Source of the DNA: Gaeumannomyces sp. JS-464
Lineage: Eukaryota > Ascomycota > Sordariomycetes > Magnaporthales > Magnaporthaceae
Direction: 5' to 3'
Assembly (NCBI GenBank): GCA_002197995.1
Contig: NGZR01000001.1
Location: 4,216,001 to 4,280,000, forward strand
Length of the DNA: 64,000 nucleotides
Translations under genes and position numbers: made by a program
Notes under the pieces: generated by a model
The model's input: only the letters and a program-made list of their open reading frames with translations
The model's database searches: none
Told to the model about the DNA's origin: nothing
Part shown: in pieces, positions 11,300 through 24,343 of the stretch
How the letters are laid out: each line of letters opens with the position of its first letter
Position numbering within the stretch: position 1 is the stretch's first letter

Positions 11300-14200
11300 G
11301 TCACCCGTCACAGCGCCTGATCCTGGGAGGGCGGATGTGCCCAGGCCACGCCCACACACAAACCGCGCGCGGTTGGATGAGGCGGGCGCTACAAGTATGT
11401 AGGGACAACTGGAGGAGTCGCCACAGGACTGACAACTCAGAAAGGGAGAGGCCCTTGGCAAGGCGCATGAGGCTGCCATGATTGGGCACGAGCCCGCCAG
11501 TTCGCATCGCAAGTGCCCTAGGACATTCATGCGTTGCACAAAGGCATTTCTGGCGCCTCCCCTCAACGTGCTCCGGCGTTCGGGGGTGAGGAAACACTGG
11601 CTACCATGGCACGATGATGAGCGCAAGGTCATTCATTGCCGGCTCCGTACTTGCTCCGACATGTCATTTGGCCCTCTCGTCAACATGATGGGCGCGCAGC
11701 TGGACCTGTTGTTTCTCTGCAGGGGAAAGCGGGTGGGCATGCATGTACCGTCCAGGTACCCCTGGCCGAGGGGTGTGGAGTTGCTACAGGGAAAAACGGC
11801 CCAAGAGCGGCGAGGACATGACAAGGGCGGACCCGCGTCCTTTTGGACATGATCCTGTTCCTTTCCCCGTTCCCGTCCAGTACGGGCTGCGAGGCGAGTC
11901 TGTGCCCTGTGCACAGCTCCCCCAATCATCTGACAAGCGGTCGGTTCCAAGTGCGCGCTCTGGGCGATGTGCAGCGGATGGTGGTACTTCGATTGCCCAA
12001 GCAGCCGTAGCCGTAGCTGTGCCGGCAGGCAGAAGGCGGGCAAGATTCAATAGGCAGAGGCGGTCTGGTGTTGCCATGATGGACGATGCTCTCTGGCTGT
12101 TGGTGCTAGTGGCATCAGTGGTGATCGCCTCTCTTGTGTCCGTCTGTCAAGCCGACGAGTGCAGATGGGCAGAGTAGAAATATTCCCGGCTGCATGGGTG
12201 ATCGTAAACATTGGAATCAGGCCCCGTCACGTTTCTCGCCAAAGGCCCGCTCGCTTCTCTCCTCTCCACAAGAGACGCAGCAATTGCCGATGGGTCCCTC
12301 AATTTGACGAGGCGACGACCCAAAATCTCTCTCTAGCTGCTGTGCACAACATAATCTCCGGACTCCTGAGCGATGCACAGAAAAGAGATTTGCATGGCGT
12401 CCGAGCCCCGGATGGAGTTGAGCCTCGACGCCGCCAACACAAGTAACCCTCCCGCCCATCAACATGCGGCTGCTGCTCTTGGCAATTGGGCCAGCCAGCC
12501 GGTCGGACCGCCAGCCAGCCAGCCCGCATCAATGTCCGTGGTGCACTTTGATCGGCAACCACATCAGAGACAGGTGACGGCATCCATCCCTTCTCTCTGT
12601 CCACCAAGTTCCGCCCTGATTGTGTGGATGGTGTAGGTTCCGACAGATACATTACGCAGGAGGTACCGACCAACTTGTGCCCGGCAACAGGAATCGGGTG
12701 TCTTGGGCGTAGCGAGTGGCCCGCCCGAGGTACACACGGCGGAGTCCCTTGGTAAGATCAAATGGAATCATCCAGCTGTCGGGTCCGAACAAGGCACTGA
12801 ACAACCATTGCAAGTGGAGCAAGACACCTGAGTGGATGCCCACGTGATGGCGGGCTTGTCTGTTATAGGCAAGCCAATGTGAAAGAGAAAGGGGACACGG
12901 GAGCAAGAGAGGAGCAAAGAAGCACATTGCCGCTTTACGAGGGCCCAAAATAGGTGGTCCGGGTGCACAAACCCTGGACAGCTCGACTTCGTTTTTGCTC
13001 TGGTCGGTCCAGTCCAGTGGCCGACAAGGTCGCATCGGGCTGGCCATTCATGTCGCCCTGTCCTCGCAGCCAACACAGACGGGCAGTGCCCTGTCAATCT
13101 GAAACACGCCTGGCGCAGTGCTTCAGAAATAGCTTGGGTCGCAGGTTTTTTGCGCTAGTTCCCATTTTGGGATGGCTACGGCTGCAATGCGTCCACACCG
13201 CACCGAGGGCACCCATGCCGCGGCTCATCTTGCCCAAAAAGAAGAAAGAGGAGCAAGAAAGGAAAGAAAGAAGAAAAAAGGGCCTGGATCACAAGAGCCC
13301 ATCCATCGTTCCTGCGGGAGACGCCAGCCTGGGGTCCACCCAGCGCATCCCGGCTACCTTCGTGCGCGCACACGCGCTCTTGCAGACCCCTCCCCTCCCT
13401 TCCCCTCCCCTCCACCAAAAGACGGGAGCTGCTTACTTGCGTGCTGATGGGCCAAGAGCACGCACGCCAACGATGGGCGGGGGTGCGCTGCTGTCTTGCA
13501 TGTCCATCGAGGCTGTGCAAAACAGCGTTGCACGGGATTGGACGCGGGCTCCATGGGTAGCTGCACCAGCTGGCGCAAGCCCTTCGGCTCCCGCTGATTT
13601 GTCGCTGGCCGACCTGTCAATGGGGTCCAAGATATCGCGAGACAGTCTCAACTGCTGCTGGATTGGCTTGGTAGGACGTTCTTCTGTCCTTCTATCTTGC
13701 TCCTGCTCGGCTTCCATTAGTCGCAGCACTCACCAGTCCCATCAGAAAGGCAGCTCGGCTACTCGAACCGCCGACCACCGTCCAACAGCGGCTTCTTGCT
13801 GCTCACGGCTTGGGTTTAGGTTTCCTTCCGCCTTGTATCCGTCCGCCTCATCCCCTTCTGGGAAACCTCTCGTCCCGTCTTATAGCACTGCAGGTCATGT
13901 GCCTCGCACGTAAGCTTTTTTTTTTTCCTCCCCCGGCATGAGGCAGTCTAGAACTGAGCCGAGATGCATGCAAACACGGGTGTCATCGCACCTCGGCGAC
14001 AGAAGTTGGGGCGAGGCTAGCGGCTGTCTATCGGTGATGCAAGTGTAAAAGTCTATGGAAACTACAGCGCATAATTCCACCGTGCGATGGCCTTGCGCTA
14101 CCAAAAGGGAAGTGTATCCGCCGGCGCAGGGGACAGACCCTCCAGCCCGTCGGCGTGGGAGGGTAGGTGCTCGGTAGACAGGGGTAATATTTGGCATGAT

Positions 14201-14607
14201 GAAGAAACAAAATAAATCTGGGCCTGAGAAGTGAGTGGGGAGAAAAGACTTGCGAACTAAAGTCGCAGTATCAGTCGAGCGAATCAGTAGAGCGAGGGAA
14301 CAGGTATCCAAAGACAAATCAGGCGGGAGAGAACAGAAAGAGAAAGAAAAAAAATGGGTCATAGAACTAATCCAAAAAGAGATAGTGGCCGAAGCCATGG
14401 AGCACTCTCTGTCGGCCGCCTCCACGGCTTTGCACCGTTGTCGGTGATGATGGACCTCGAGGCGTGCCCAGTGATATGGTGGGGGATGTGCAGAGAGGCC
14501 GGGCTGGAAAGGGCAGGTGGATGTGGGTCCGTTTGATCGTCCTCCAGCATTATCCGAAACCTGCGGCCGGCAGGTCGATGGGAGAGGAAAAGACACGCAC
14601 ACACGAC

Positions 14608-14612
<5 letters not shown>

Positions 14613-14642
<30 letters not shown>
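14613..14642. repeat. A30 tract
   Basis: This run of 30 A is the longest homopolymer in the window. It creates an artificial poly-lysine in overlapping frames. Confidence 0.9.
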
Positions 14643-14644
<2 letters not shown>

Positions 14645-15643
14645 AAGGACGCAATGGGAAGAGGGGAAGACGGCCGGGGAACCCCCTCTTCTGGACAAGG
14701 GTCCATATCGGAGGGAACAGCTCTCGTCTTCCGGGAGCTGGGACCGTACGACATGGCCGCCTTTCTCTGGGTTGCGATCCATGGCACTTGCAGGTTCGGA
14801 GGAGCCGAAGGAAGATATCTCCGTCGCCCAGAGAAAACAAAATGGCTGGTCGAGGGATCCACCTCAGCCGGCCAGCTTACATCGATCGAGAAGGTGGCTA
14901 TCCCCTGGCCTCGAGGAAGTCATTGCATGCTGCACAAGTAACAACGTACGCGGCTTACGGTGCAAATGACGGGTCAGAGGAAGGGTTCTGCGCCGTCGAC
15001 GCCGTCCCCACAGGCGTCATGAGCGCGCTGGACGCGAGGCATTCCCGGCTGGTCCTCCACAGAACAAAACGGTTCACGGCGCCGGCGCGCAGGCCCATCC
15101 ATGCCTTGGGGACATGCCGAATACCTACTCAGTCCTGGCAGCGTGCCACCCGTGCCTGTCCAGGCTGCACTGACGCTACCTACATACATACAGACGGATG
15201 CTGCTCGCTTGATCGTCCCGCTACCCTTGCCAGCCCGGCTCTCCTTCGCTCCCACCAGGCAAAAAGTTGGCAGGCACAGGTATGTAAGACCGGCGGCGCG
15301 GCGGCGGCGGCGACAGGAGGGGGCTCCCTGCAGGTTGGGAATCGCCGCCTCCACTCTTGTCAAGTCCGAGGCGGCGTCGAGAGAAGACAGCCGTGGAATG
15401 CAAGGTCGCACACGAGGCCACCCTGCAGGATCCCTTGCAATTTCCCTTGTTCTTTTCCTGGGCCCGACACTGTCCCACCCGACTGCATCTCGCGCGCGCG
15501 CCCTCCCCTCCCTGTGCCTGCTTTGCCGTGGGCGCGGGCCAGACTGGGCCGATGGTGTTTTTTTAGACATAAGCAATTATTCGAAACATGTCGCGTTATT
15601 CGCTGCGAACGAGAGCGCTACGCACCCCATGTGCGCGTGGGCA

Positions 15644-15667
15644 AGCAAACAAACAAACAAACAAACA
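15644..15667. repeat. (CAAA)n tetranucleotide microsatellite
   Basis: There are about six tandem CAAA units on the + strand. Confidence 0.85.
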
Positions 15668-17734
15668 GATGGGCCAAACACGGCGCCCGGATTGGCGGCC
15701 ATATTGGTAGATGGTGATCCATCCCAGTTCCTCCGGGGCGAAGCGCCCACACTCGGAGCCGAACAGGACGCGAGAGCGTTACGCTGGGGGAAACCCGAGG
15801 TCGTCGGCCTTTGGGACACCACATCAATCAACCCATTAAGCAATCACACGGTCCCTTTTTTTTTTGTTTTGTTTTTCCTTTCGGGTGTGCAGCCAGCCTT
15901 CCATTCGCTTGCTTGCGCCACGACGGAAAGAAAGCTTTGACCCAGTGGCCCAGTCCGCCCGATGGCAGCTTGACTTGATGGCTGGCTGACGCAGCCCGTA
16001 GGAGGTTTTTTTGCCCGTTTGGGGGACTCTGTGGTGGTCGGGTGCCGATCCATGATGCAAGCAATGACCCTTTTGCCGTGCTGTTTCAGAATCTCAAAAA
16101 CGACAGAGGGCCGCAGCCGCTACCACAACACCCCTCGTGCCCCTCTGCCTGGCAGCAGCAAGCAGCAGCAGCAGGAAGGAGAAAAGAAAATCAGGCCAAG
16201 CTTATTCCATCCTGCGAGATCTGCGCCGTTTGCGCCTGCGGGCTTCCACCAGCGCGGCACCGCGGGCTCGCCAACGGGGAATTGCCCTCAATCCAATCAG
16301 ACGCCCGAGGGACCCCTCCTCCCGCGCCCGACTCCGGCCCCTCGACTGGCCAGGCGTTGCCTTTTGGCTGTCCCACTAGCCGCTCTCCGCTGCTGTGCGC
16401 GTGGCTTCTTGGCTTCGTTTTCAACGCTGAACGGTCATCGGCACAAGGCGCCCCTCCTTACTCGAGTCTTCAGCGGTCTACTTCTGTGGCCGTGGAACGC
16501 CCGCTGCTGGCCACAAAATGCGCCTAGGGCGATTTCTATTTACGGCCACTCGTTCTTGTGTGATCATGCTTAGTGCGTGGGAGGAGGGCCCGCCACATCC
16601 CAGTAGCCAGCCGCATTGTGCATACCCGCCCTGCCCTCCTCCTCGCTGTGCGTCTTGGGCTTCCTTCCCGCCCAGTGGCCAGCACATCACGCCCCAAGCA
16701 AAGGCCGCCTTTTGCACGCGCCCACAAACGATGGGAGGGACCACGGAGGGGAGGGCGTTTGCACCCAATAGCGCGGTGCCTGTCGTCCACACGGGCGGCT
16801 CCCCGGGCGGCATCATGGGATCTCAGATGCGGAATCTCAAGGACCCGAGATCTGGTAGGATGGAGGCCGCTCCAACCCGAAACCTTTTGGACGGCCCCAA
16901 TTCCTGGCCGCACGCCCGTCAACGTCCAGCTGGAGGGGAAACGAGACAAAGAATGCCGGCGACTGCCTAGGGACCTAGCAGGGTGGCAAACTGGCGGGGT
17001 ATGTTAACTGGATTTCGGGCTTGTGGGAACGAAGGCCGGGCAGTTGAGAAAATAGAATTCCCCCCAGCCTCTTTGGTAGAGTTTGTGGCGGCACCCACAA
17101 CCCCAGGGTGGCCACCACACCCGCTCATCACACTCCTTCGTGGCAGCGCTCAAGGTGTCGACGGGCGCAATGCAAGGCGGGAGCTCCCACCCCCTCCCAC
17201 AGGTGCTGGCGCTTCCGGTCCGATAGACAGCACATTTGATGGGATGCGATGCACTCCTCTCGAGGCAATCTGGACACCCGCGAGGAATGACGCCCCCCCT
17301 CGTCACCGTGCGAGCGCCCGTGTTTGGCGCCCTGTGCATCTCGATGGGCCAAGGTTCGCTCGCGATGCGTCCATGGTCGCTCCCTTCGTGTTCTGGGCTG
17401 CTGGGCGTGGCAACCCTGTCTGCCGACTCCTGGGGCTTGTGGAAGAAGCCGCGCGAGACCACACCCACGACCCCGTCCCATCTCTTTTTTTTTTCTGCTT
17501 CTCTGCTTTAAAAAAGCTGGAGTCGGGCGTGGCAGTGGGCTCGAGTGGACACCAGGGCCCAGTCAAGAGCAACCAACTTGAAACCGAGCCAGAAGAAACT
17601 TGGGCTTTTTCATTCTTGGTTGCCTGTTTCGAGCCTGATGAAACAAACGACTACGGCGTAGCTGGTTGGGCTAGCCACAAGTAACAAGTCACACGGGGCG
17701 GCGGCACCGGTGGCGTCAAGGGCAGCCTGCAGAG

Positions 17735-17810
17735 ACACACACACACACAACACACACACACACACACACACACAACACACACACACACACACACATACAC
17801 ACACATACAC
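17735..17810. repeat. (AC)n microsatellite, about 76 bp, interrupted
   Basis: This is a CA dinucleotide tract broken by AACA and ATAC interruptions. It is the longest dinucleotide array in the window. Confidence 0.9.
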
Positions 17811-18955
17811 GAGGAAAAGAAAAGGAGAAGACCAAAAAATGTTTCTCACTCTAGCGCGCGCAATGCGACAGGGCTTGTAATTTGTGATTGGTGTTCCTGG
17901 ATCTTGCATGAACATGGTGCTGGCCCAGATTGTCGAATGGGGACCACCGAAGAAATGGAATTCGGCCAAAGTGGAGGAAAACCCCTCGGCCACGACAACA
18001 GCCGCACAAAAGAGAAGGCGCAATCGGGGCGGCCAGTTGCTCGGTGTTTCTCTGGGCTGAGTGGGAAGCCTGGCCGGGCCTGGTGGTGGGTGGGTTGCTG
18101 CGGGCAGGGCGGGCGAGTTGCGCCATGGACGCATGGTGGTGGAGGAGGGAGGGCCCCTCATTGAACTGATCAGTCAAGGCGATGGTGACGGCGGGCGGCG
18201 CGCACCTGGCCAGCGCGGTCGTGCAGCAGCCGAAACAAGCGCCGGGCCATGGGGGTGCTCCCCCTTGGGCCACCTGGAGCAACCTCGTATGTAATTGATC
18301 AGGTACATGAAACACGAGCGGCCATATCACGTCTTCTTCCAGAAGCCCGATGGGAGCGGGAGCCGGACTCGCCGCCAGGGTGGGAGGGTGGTTGGGGTCG
18401 CATCGGCGCAATCAACCTCGAACTTGGATTTCTCCAGCGACGCCCTCGGACCGTCTACGCCTGCGTCTGCTGGGCTTGGGTTGTGAGTGCTCGGAGTTGC
18501 TCCCGCCAGCCACACGAAAAGAAAGAAGCGAAAAACACCACACTAAGAGTCCCGCCACACACGTACACGGCCGGCCAAAAAAGGCTCCCGTGCGTCGGGA
18601 CATGTCTGTGACCGACTGACTGACTTGGCGAACGAGCTGCACGACTCTTGACGTTGCCGATCCTTGTTCCTGCTCTCATGGAAGGCAGGCTGGTATCCCA
18701 TTTTCCTATGGTGGGAATGTAGGTAACGTGCCTCTGTGGCAATAGGATCGGTATATCGGGGCATATCCTCCTGCCCGCTCCCCCGCGGTCTGGGATAGAT
18801 GGGTTTCCGTGGCCCATGTTCCACGAGCCGCGCTTCTTTTGCACCCTCCAGCCTCCACCCTTGCGCCGTCCCTGAGACAGGCACACAGGACGGGTAACCG
18901 CCAGCAAACGGCAGGGAGCAGCCAGACCCCTGCCGGCCCGTCTGGCCTGCCTGTC

Positions 18956-18992
18956 CGCCCTGCCCTGCCCTGCCTGCCCTGCCCTGCCCTTC
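18956..18992. repeat. CCTGC-type short tandem repeats
   Basis: Tandem and slightly irregular CCTGC units are followed by CCAG repeats (to about 19003). The tract is strongly C-rich on the + strand. Confidence 0.75.
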
Positions 18993-20984
18993 CAGCCAGC
19001 CAGCCGCACTTGGGGGAAGGGCCGGCTGCTAAAGTCGCCGCCGTCCACAGAAACAGCCCAGTGCGAGTCACCACCACTCGGCAGCAGCCTGGCTCTCTGC
19101 TCGTGCGGCGGCAGTGCCCTTGCGTATGTGCGTGCCCTTGCCCGTCAACCACGAGCACCACGCATCCAAGCACGCCTCAGGTCGGCGGGTCTTCTGTTCC
19201 CTTGTCGCTTTGCCGGCTCCAGCTCCAGTCCTCCCCCCGGGAACCGCTCGGCAGCTCGGCAGAGGGGACCACAGAGCTTTGACGAAGCCCAAGACGCAGA
19301 CATAGCAATCCACCTCCCCCACTCGCAGATGTCGATCATGGCCCATGATTTATGCCCGCGGGATCGGGCTGGTTAATGCGGCCGTTGAAAATTGGCCCAG
19401 AAAGGAACCAAGAAATAAAATGGAGAGGAGGGAAAAATGGAAGAAAAAAATTAGTGCAAACACCCATGTGGTAGACGCACCCAAAGAGGTACTACCCGGG
19501 CTCTCTCCGCCTCATGCGGCTTCCGGTGGCGGCTGGCTGCACTTTTCTCGCGACAAAGACCCGGAGCGGGAGGGAGGGAGAGAAGGGCCATGCCAGCAGC
19601 CGACTGACTTGCTCGATCTAGAGTGCAAAACAAGGCCATGGCCCGAGACCTCCTGCCGGACCTCCCTGGACCTGACTGGTTCCCGTCCGTTTGCCTATTC
19701 CGAACGGTCTAGACCTTCCATCTTTCCCTTTCACACCTCTACTAGCCTCCCGGCCAGGCACATGCCTGCCTTGCCCGCCTTGGTTGTTTACCAAGGTTGT
19801 GCTACCAGTAAGCGTCACGAGAGTAGGTAGGGAGACGGTTACATGCAACGCTGTGGCACACATACTCACTCACGCATACACGCACCGCAAGCCTTCCTGG
19901 GCTGCCGACATGCCTCGGTGCCTAGTCTGGAAGGTATTGCATCCGATGTCCTAACCAAACCATGGTTTGGAAGACACAGACAATCGACCGACTTGCCTCA
20001 TCAACCCGAGGGGTCCATTTTAGACTAGCTCGTAGGAAGCCGTGCTTTCCTTCCATGTTTCTCTCTCCCCGCGGGAGGCATCTGAAACCCTGACAGAGAA
20101 CGACCGTGCCGTGCTTTGATGTGTGCGCGTGTGTGTGTGTTTTCCCTCCCTCGCCATCCTCCGCCCTGGACGCTTCCAGATCCCCTTCCAGGTTTCTCGA
20201 CTGCCGGCCCGGGTAAAGGATCCTATCTTGTTGCACTTCCCACACGGGCACGCACACACAGCTCTTTATCTCTGCACCCCCATATAGTGCCGTCTACGGG
20301 TATACATGAAATCCAAAGTCTAATCTGTAGGTCCTACCGTAGAAAGAACAGGAAATATGTCCGCCAGGGGACTCCCCAACAGTCAAGTGGCAATTGTCTT
20401 TCGCTGTGGCTGCCAGACAATCCTGTCTGCATCTCTCGCTCTCTCTGGACTGGGCTCAAAGAAATTGATCACTTTTCCCCTCCGGGATATCCACCGGGCT
20501 TGAAAACTCTCTCCCGGCATTTGACAAACGTCGAACTTTGGCAGACGTCGAAAGAAGCAGGTCCCGCCCCCCTGCTGCTTTTGAACCAAGCCAGCACCGG
20601 CCAGAGAAAGCCGGCTTCCAGCCGGCTTCCGGCCTTCTCGGCAAGCCAGATAAGACGAAGGTGTGCAAACCAGTGTTTCCTCCATCCCTCTCACCCTGAC
20701 CAGCTTTCTTTCTTCCCTACTATCTACCTACCTACTTAGTAAGAGTACCATCATCATACCAGTACATGTTGAAAAAAAAAAAAAAGGGGGGTAATGTTGC
20801 TTGCCCCATTTTGCCCAGCCTTTCCCTCTCTCTCTCTCCCTCTCTCCTCTTGCTATCTTCTTGACTGTTATAGGCAGGTTTGCGCATCTGCTGGCAGCGG
20901 GTTACGGCTGATGGCGGAAAGAGATCGTCGCTCTGAAACAGCAGGGGGTGTTAGTTGGACCGTGGATCGGGCCTTTCGGCGGCA

Positions 20985-21000
20985 GGGGGGGGGGGGGGGG
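20985..21000. repeat. G16 homopolymer
   Basis: An uninterrupted run of 16 G follows GGCGGCA. It is the only long G run in the window, and its true length is likely to be uncertain in any assembly. Confidence 0.85.
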
Positions 21001-21322
21001 TCGATATTCGTATCATGGTATGATCGAGTGTGCATGTAATTTGTTGTGTTGGGTGATTAGGTAGTTGGCAACGCCGACAGACGGGGTAGGGGTCCCGCTG
21101 CGGGCCTTAGCATTGCTGAGCCGCCGCCCTGCCGAGCACACCCTGGGAGTAACTTTTTGTTTTTTATTTTTATTTTTCTCTCTTGCATTTTGTTCGGCTG
21201 ATTGACACTGGCGATGGTGGAGATCGTTGAGTTCGGACTCAACATCGAGGACACGAGAGGCGCGATATTCCCAGGCACCCCTCCAGGCACAGAAAGCTTA
21301 CCTACCTAGTTGGCTCACAGGC

Positions 21323-21342
21323 CCACACACACACACACACAC
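21323..21342. repeat. (CA)n microsatellite
   Basis: This is a short perfect CA dinucleotide tract. Confidence 0.8.
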
Positions 21343-22331
21343 GCCAAAGCAGGTACTCTGTTGGTTTATTCCGGCATTGCATGATCCGTCTGCCTTCAAA
21401 TAAATAGAAGTATGGAGAGAAAGGTGGCCCAAGGGACGCTTCGTACGTTTAGGCGTACTATACTGTAGAATCCGTGCTCTTTCCTCAAACCTCCATCTCG
21501 GGCAGAGACGATGGGGGAAGGGTGGGAAGAAGGCTCACGGGCGCATGCGCCCCACCACTGACAGCCAAAGTATGTCAAGGGATCAAGGCCCTGCAGGCCG
21601 TACCTTGCAGCGAACGTCGACGTCGCCTCGGGCTTTGTTGTCCTCTATTTTCGTTCATTATTTTTTTCGCCTCTTTGCCCCCTCGGTCGACCTCTTTCCC
21701 GGTTGCTTGGACGCATGACGACCGAGTCCGAGTCAGGCGCCATGTTCGGCCGACGACCCTTCTTTTTTGTCCTCGCCTCCCCACACGTACCAAAGGCGTA
21801 TTAACCATGTACTTGAGTATCCCTCTTACTAACATGTACACTGGGTACGCAAGTATGCATGTCGTCCGGGGCGTCGTGGGATGAGGCAAGCAAGGGCGAA
21901 ACGTATTCCTTAATGCCCAGCCGCCGTTTATAATATGGGCAGGTATATGCGCAAAAACGACCCCGAAGCGGCTCTGAAAGGCGAAATTGCCTTCACATTA
22001 AACTGATCTTGCCCATGCTTTTGGAGCGACGAATAAGGAGGCCGCCATGGAGAAGGTAGGGCTGGTCGACAGAGATCGAGCGGTCTGGTGTTGGGTGCCC
22101 TTGTCATCACCACCATCTTCGACACAACAGACTTGGCATGGATGCCATGGAAATTTGTCGTATCTCTCGGGTGAAAGATCACGCATGCCTGAGTGGCGCA
22201 GGGCTGATTTCATAGTTGCTGACGTGGGTGCCTTGGCCGAAAAGAAGAGTGACGGGTATCAAGAATGTGAATACCAGGGGGTAACTACTGAGAAGTGACG
22301 CTATTCCAAATGGGTTGTCGTTGATTGGCAT

Positions 22332-24343
22332 CTAAATAGAGACATTCTTCTCCAACAGCTTTGCGCCCTCCCGAACCTTCGGGCAGAAGTGTCTTCGCAA
22401 CAGCTCGCCTTCCCACACGGTGGTCGCGAAAGGATTGCTCCCCTCCACCGTGTCGCTGAGCGGGTTGTATTTGCCGTCCCCCTTGCGCTCGTCGGTGCTC
22501 CAGAGTGCAGCGATCTTGTTGCCGTGGGTGTGCGACACGTCGTGGAGCAGTGCCAGGGCGGCCTGGCATGACTTCTCGGGCATGTGCAAGGATGCCGTCA
22601 TGATCTGCTTGGAGAAAGCGGCCAGTCGCAACGGCGGGACAGACCGGATGTTCCAAGTCGGCAGAAGAACCGCTGTCAGGCAACGGACCAGCAGCACGGT
22701 CGTAGTCTGCAAATTGACCTTGTTGGATCTGCCTGCCGATGCTTCTGGGCTGTCCGGGTCGGGCAGATGTAGCGAGCGCGCTCCGAGCTCCAGGTCAGGG
22801 TTGGTTGACAAAGCGAACAGACTCCGGAAGAGGTGCGTGGTAAAGAAAGACAGATCGAGGTGGAGGGCGTTGCGGCTGTTGTGGGCATCCTGTCCCGCAA
22901 GAAGCGCGAATGCGGTAACCACACAGAGCAGAGATTCCCGGCTCGTGTTTCGAGTCCCCAGATCGCCGTCTTCGGCCACTCCGGCCGTATCCTCGCCCTC
23001 GGTCTCACCCTCGCCCTCCTCGGTGTCCCGGATTAGGTCCTTCAGGGCCTCCAGAAGGTCGCCGAAAAAGTCCTGGTTGATCAAGTGCGCATACTTGGCC
23101 AGGCCCTCGAGCACCGCTCCCATCAGGTGAGGCAACCTCAGCTTTAATATCCGGAAGTAGGTGGCGAATACCAGCTTGAGCGTCTCCGACTGCACCTTGT
23201 CCGCTCCTCATGGCTGACAATGGCATCAGCGTGGGCCATGTCCTTCTCGACCGCCTTCTGCTCCTTGAGGAGCTTCCTCTCCCGCTTTGTGCGGAACTCC
23301 CGCTTGGCTTTGGGCTTCCTTTCCTCTGCCGGCCGGTCCACGTGGTCCTGGGAAGCCTTGCCGGAGAACTCGGACAGCAGCCGCAGGTGCAGGAACAAGT
23401 TGAGCACCGATTCGTCGACGCGGAAGTTCCGAGCCTTCATCATCCTGGAAAGCACAGAGACGGCCTCCATGGCCGGCTTACCCTCCTCATCTTCCTTGAA
23501 CAGCGTCTCGAGTGCGCGCAGGCATTTGCGAAAGGGCTCGTCCACGTTCCTAGTGCTGACTTTCTGAGCCAGGATCTTGATCAGGTCGGTGCGGAAGTTG
23601 AAGTGCGGCACCGTAGTGAGAAGGGTACATGCGCAGGTGATGGCGATGCTGGACAAGCCCGCACCCGATCCTGGCCCCTTGGACTTGGCCAGTCTCGCGA
23701 GCTCCTTGACGTACGCCTGATATCCAGATACCAGGGACTGCTCGTACAACCGAACCCTGCGGACCTCCTTTGAAAGCTTCTCGGCTGGCCCGTCTGCGGC
23801 GGGACGGATGCGATAGCCCGGGATGACATCCTTGTAGACGGCCATCTGGGTTGCAAGCGCGAGCTTCTGGACGGCGGGCACTTTTGAATCGCCGATCTGT
23901 GCTAGAGCCTTGAATGCCCCCGGGTTCTCCTCCGGATCCTCAGCAAGAGCAGAGGCGATCTTAGCAAGCTCCTCCTTTGCCTTCAAGATCTGCTCCCGCT
24001 CTGAGACCTTGGGGACCACGGGGGTTGTGGCCTCGGCCTCGTCCTCCGACTGGGCCCCAGGCTCGCTCCCGCCGTCAAGCCAGTCGTCGTCGCTCACCAC
24101 CGACGCCGTGTCGGCTTCGACATGGGTTTGCTGGATCTGACCGTCGGCGGTCTTGATGGGCAGCCGTGTGCTTTCCTTCTCCTTCTTTTTTCCCTTGCGC
24201 GGCCGAGACTCGTAGTCCTGCTCCAGATCCCAGCTGGCAACATTCTTGAAGAAGGCCTTCTGGATCCCGGCCTTGGACGGCTCGTCACCGCCCGCGGAGG
24301 GTGGTGGAGTGACCTTGCGCCGTTTAACAGGCCTCATTGTCAT
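22332..24343 (-). CDS. NOC3: Nucleolar complex protein 3 (60S ribosome assembly / replication licensing), one apparent frameshift
   Basis: Noc3 pairs with Noc2 in late nucleolar 60S pre-ribosome assembly and transport. In yeast it also takes part in pre-replicative complex formation. The N-terminus MRPVKRRKV is basic, and the start could be 24337 (MRPVK) or 24343 (MTMRPVK). Family landmarks include IQKAFFKNVASWDLEQDYE, the NOC3p segment (KEELAKIASALAEDPEEN), IPGYRIRP, VRRVRLYEQSLVSGYQ, and the C-terminal CBF/Mak21-type part (LLRRHFCPKVREGAK). The frame changes at 23201-23202: SHEER must continue into DKVQSETLKLVFATYF, but CC on the + strand stands where CCC would keep frame. The literal reading ends shortly afterwards. 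With one base allowed the product is 670 residues with no intron, as expected for this family. The acidic N-terminal region contains likely CK2 sites (inference). Confidence 0.9.

Larger units (their letters stand above)
8870..22331. other. 13.5 kb gene-free region upstream of STE12 and downstream of NOC3
   Basis: No recognisable protein family was found on either strand. The longer open frames (for example 8856-10091 on - and 14464-15717 on +) are low-complexity, lack plausible splice structure, and run through homopolymer or CA repeats. The part from 8870 to roughly 10200 probably holds the STE12 promoter and leader. The region contains many A/T runs, a 76 bp CA tract, a G16 run and CCTGC repeats, and repeated ACCTACCT-like motifs. 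It may host long noncoding transcripts or distal control elements of STE12, but the sequence alone does not show either. Confidence 0.6.

Noticed and set aside
14464..15717. 417-codon open frame on the plus strand
   Set aside because: It is translated through an A30 tract and CA-rich sequence, has no family motif, and lies in the gene-free region.
17735..17810. CA array considered as a telomeric, CRISPR-like or transposon-end repeat
   Set aside because: It is a plain dinucleotide microsatellite with no spacers, terminal inverted repeats or transposase nearby.
16081..18312. TGAAACA / TGTTTCA pheromone-response-like words at about 16081, 17638 and 18306 as STE12 autoregulatory sites
   Set aside because: They lie 7-9 kb from the STE12 start, at a density expected by chance, and are not clustered.
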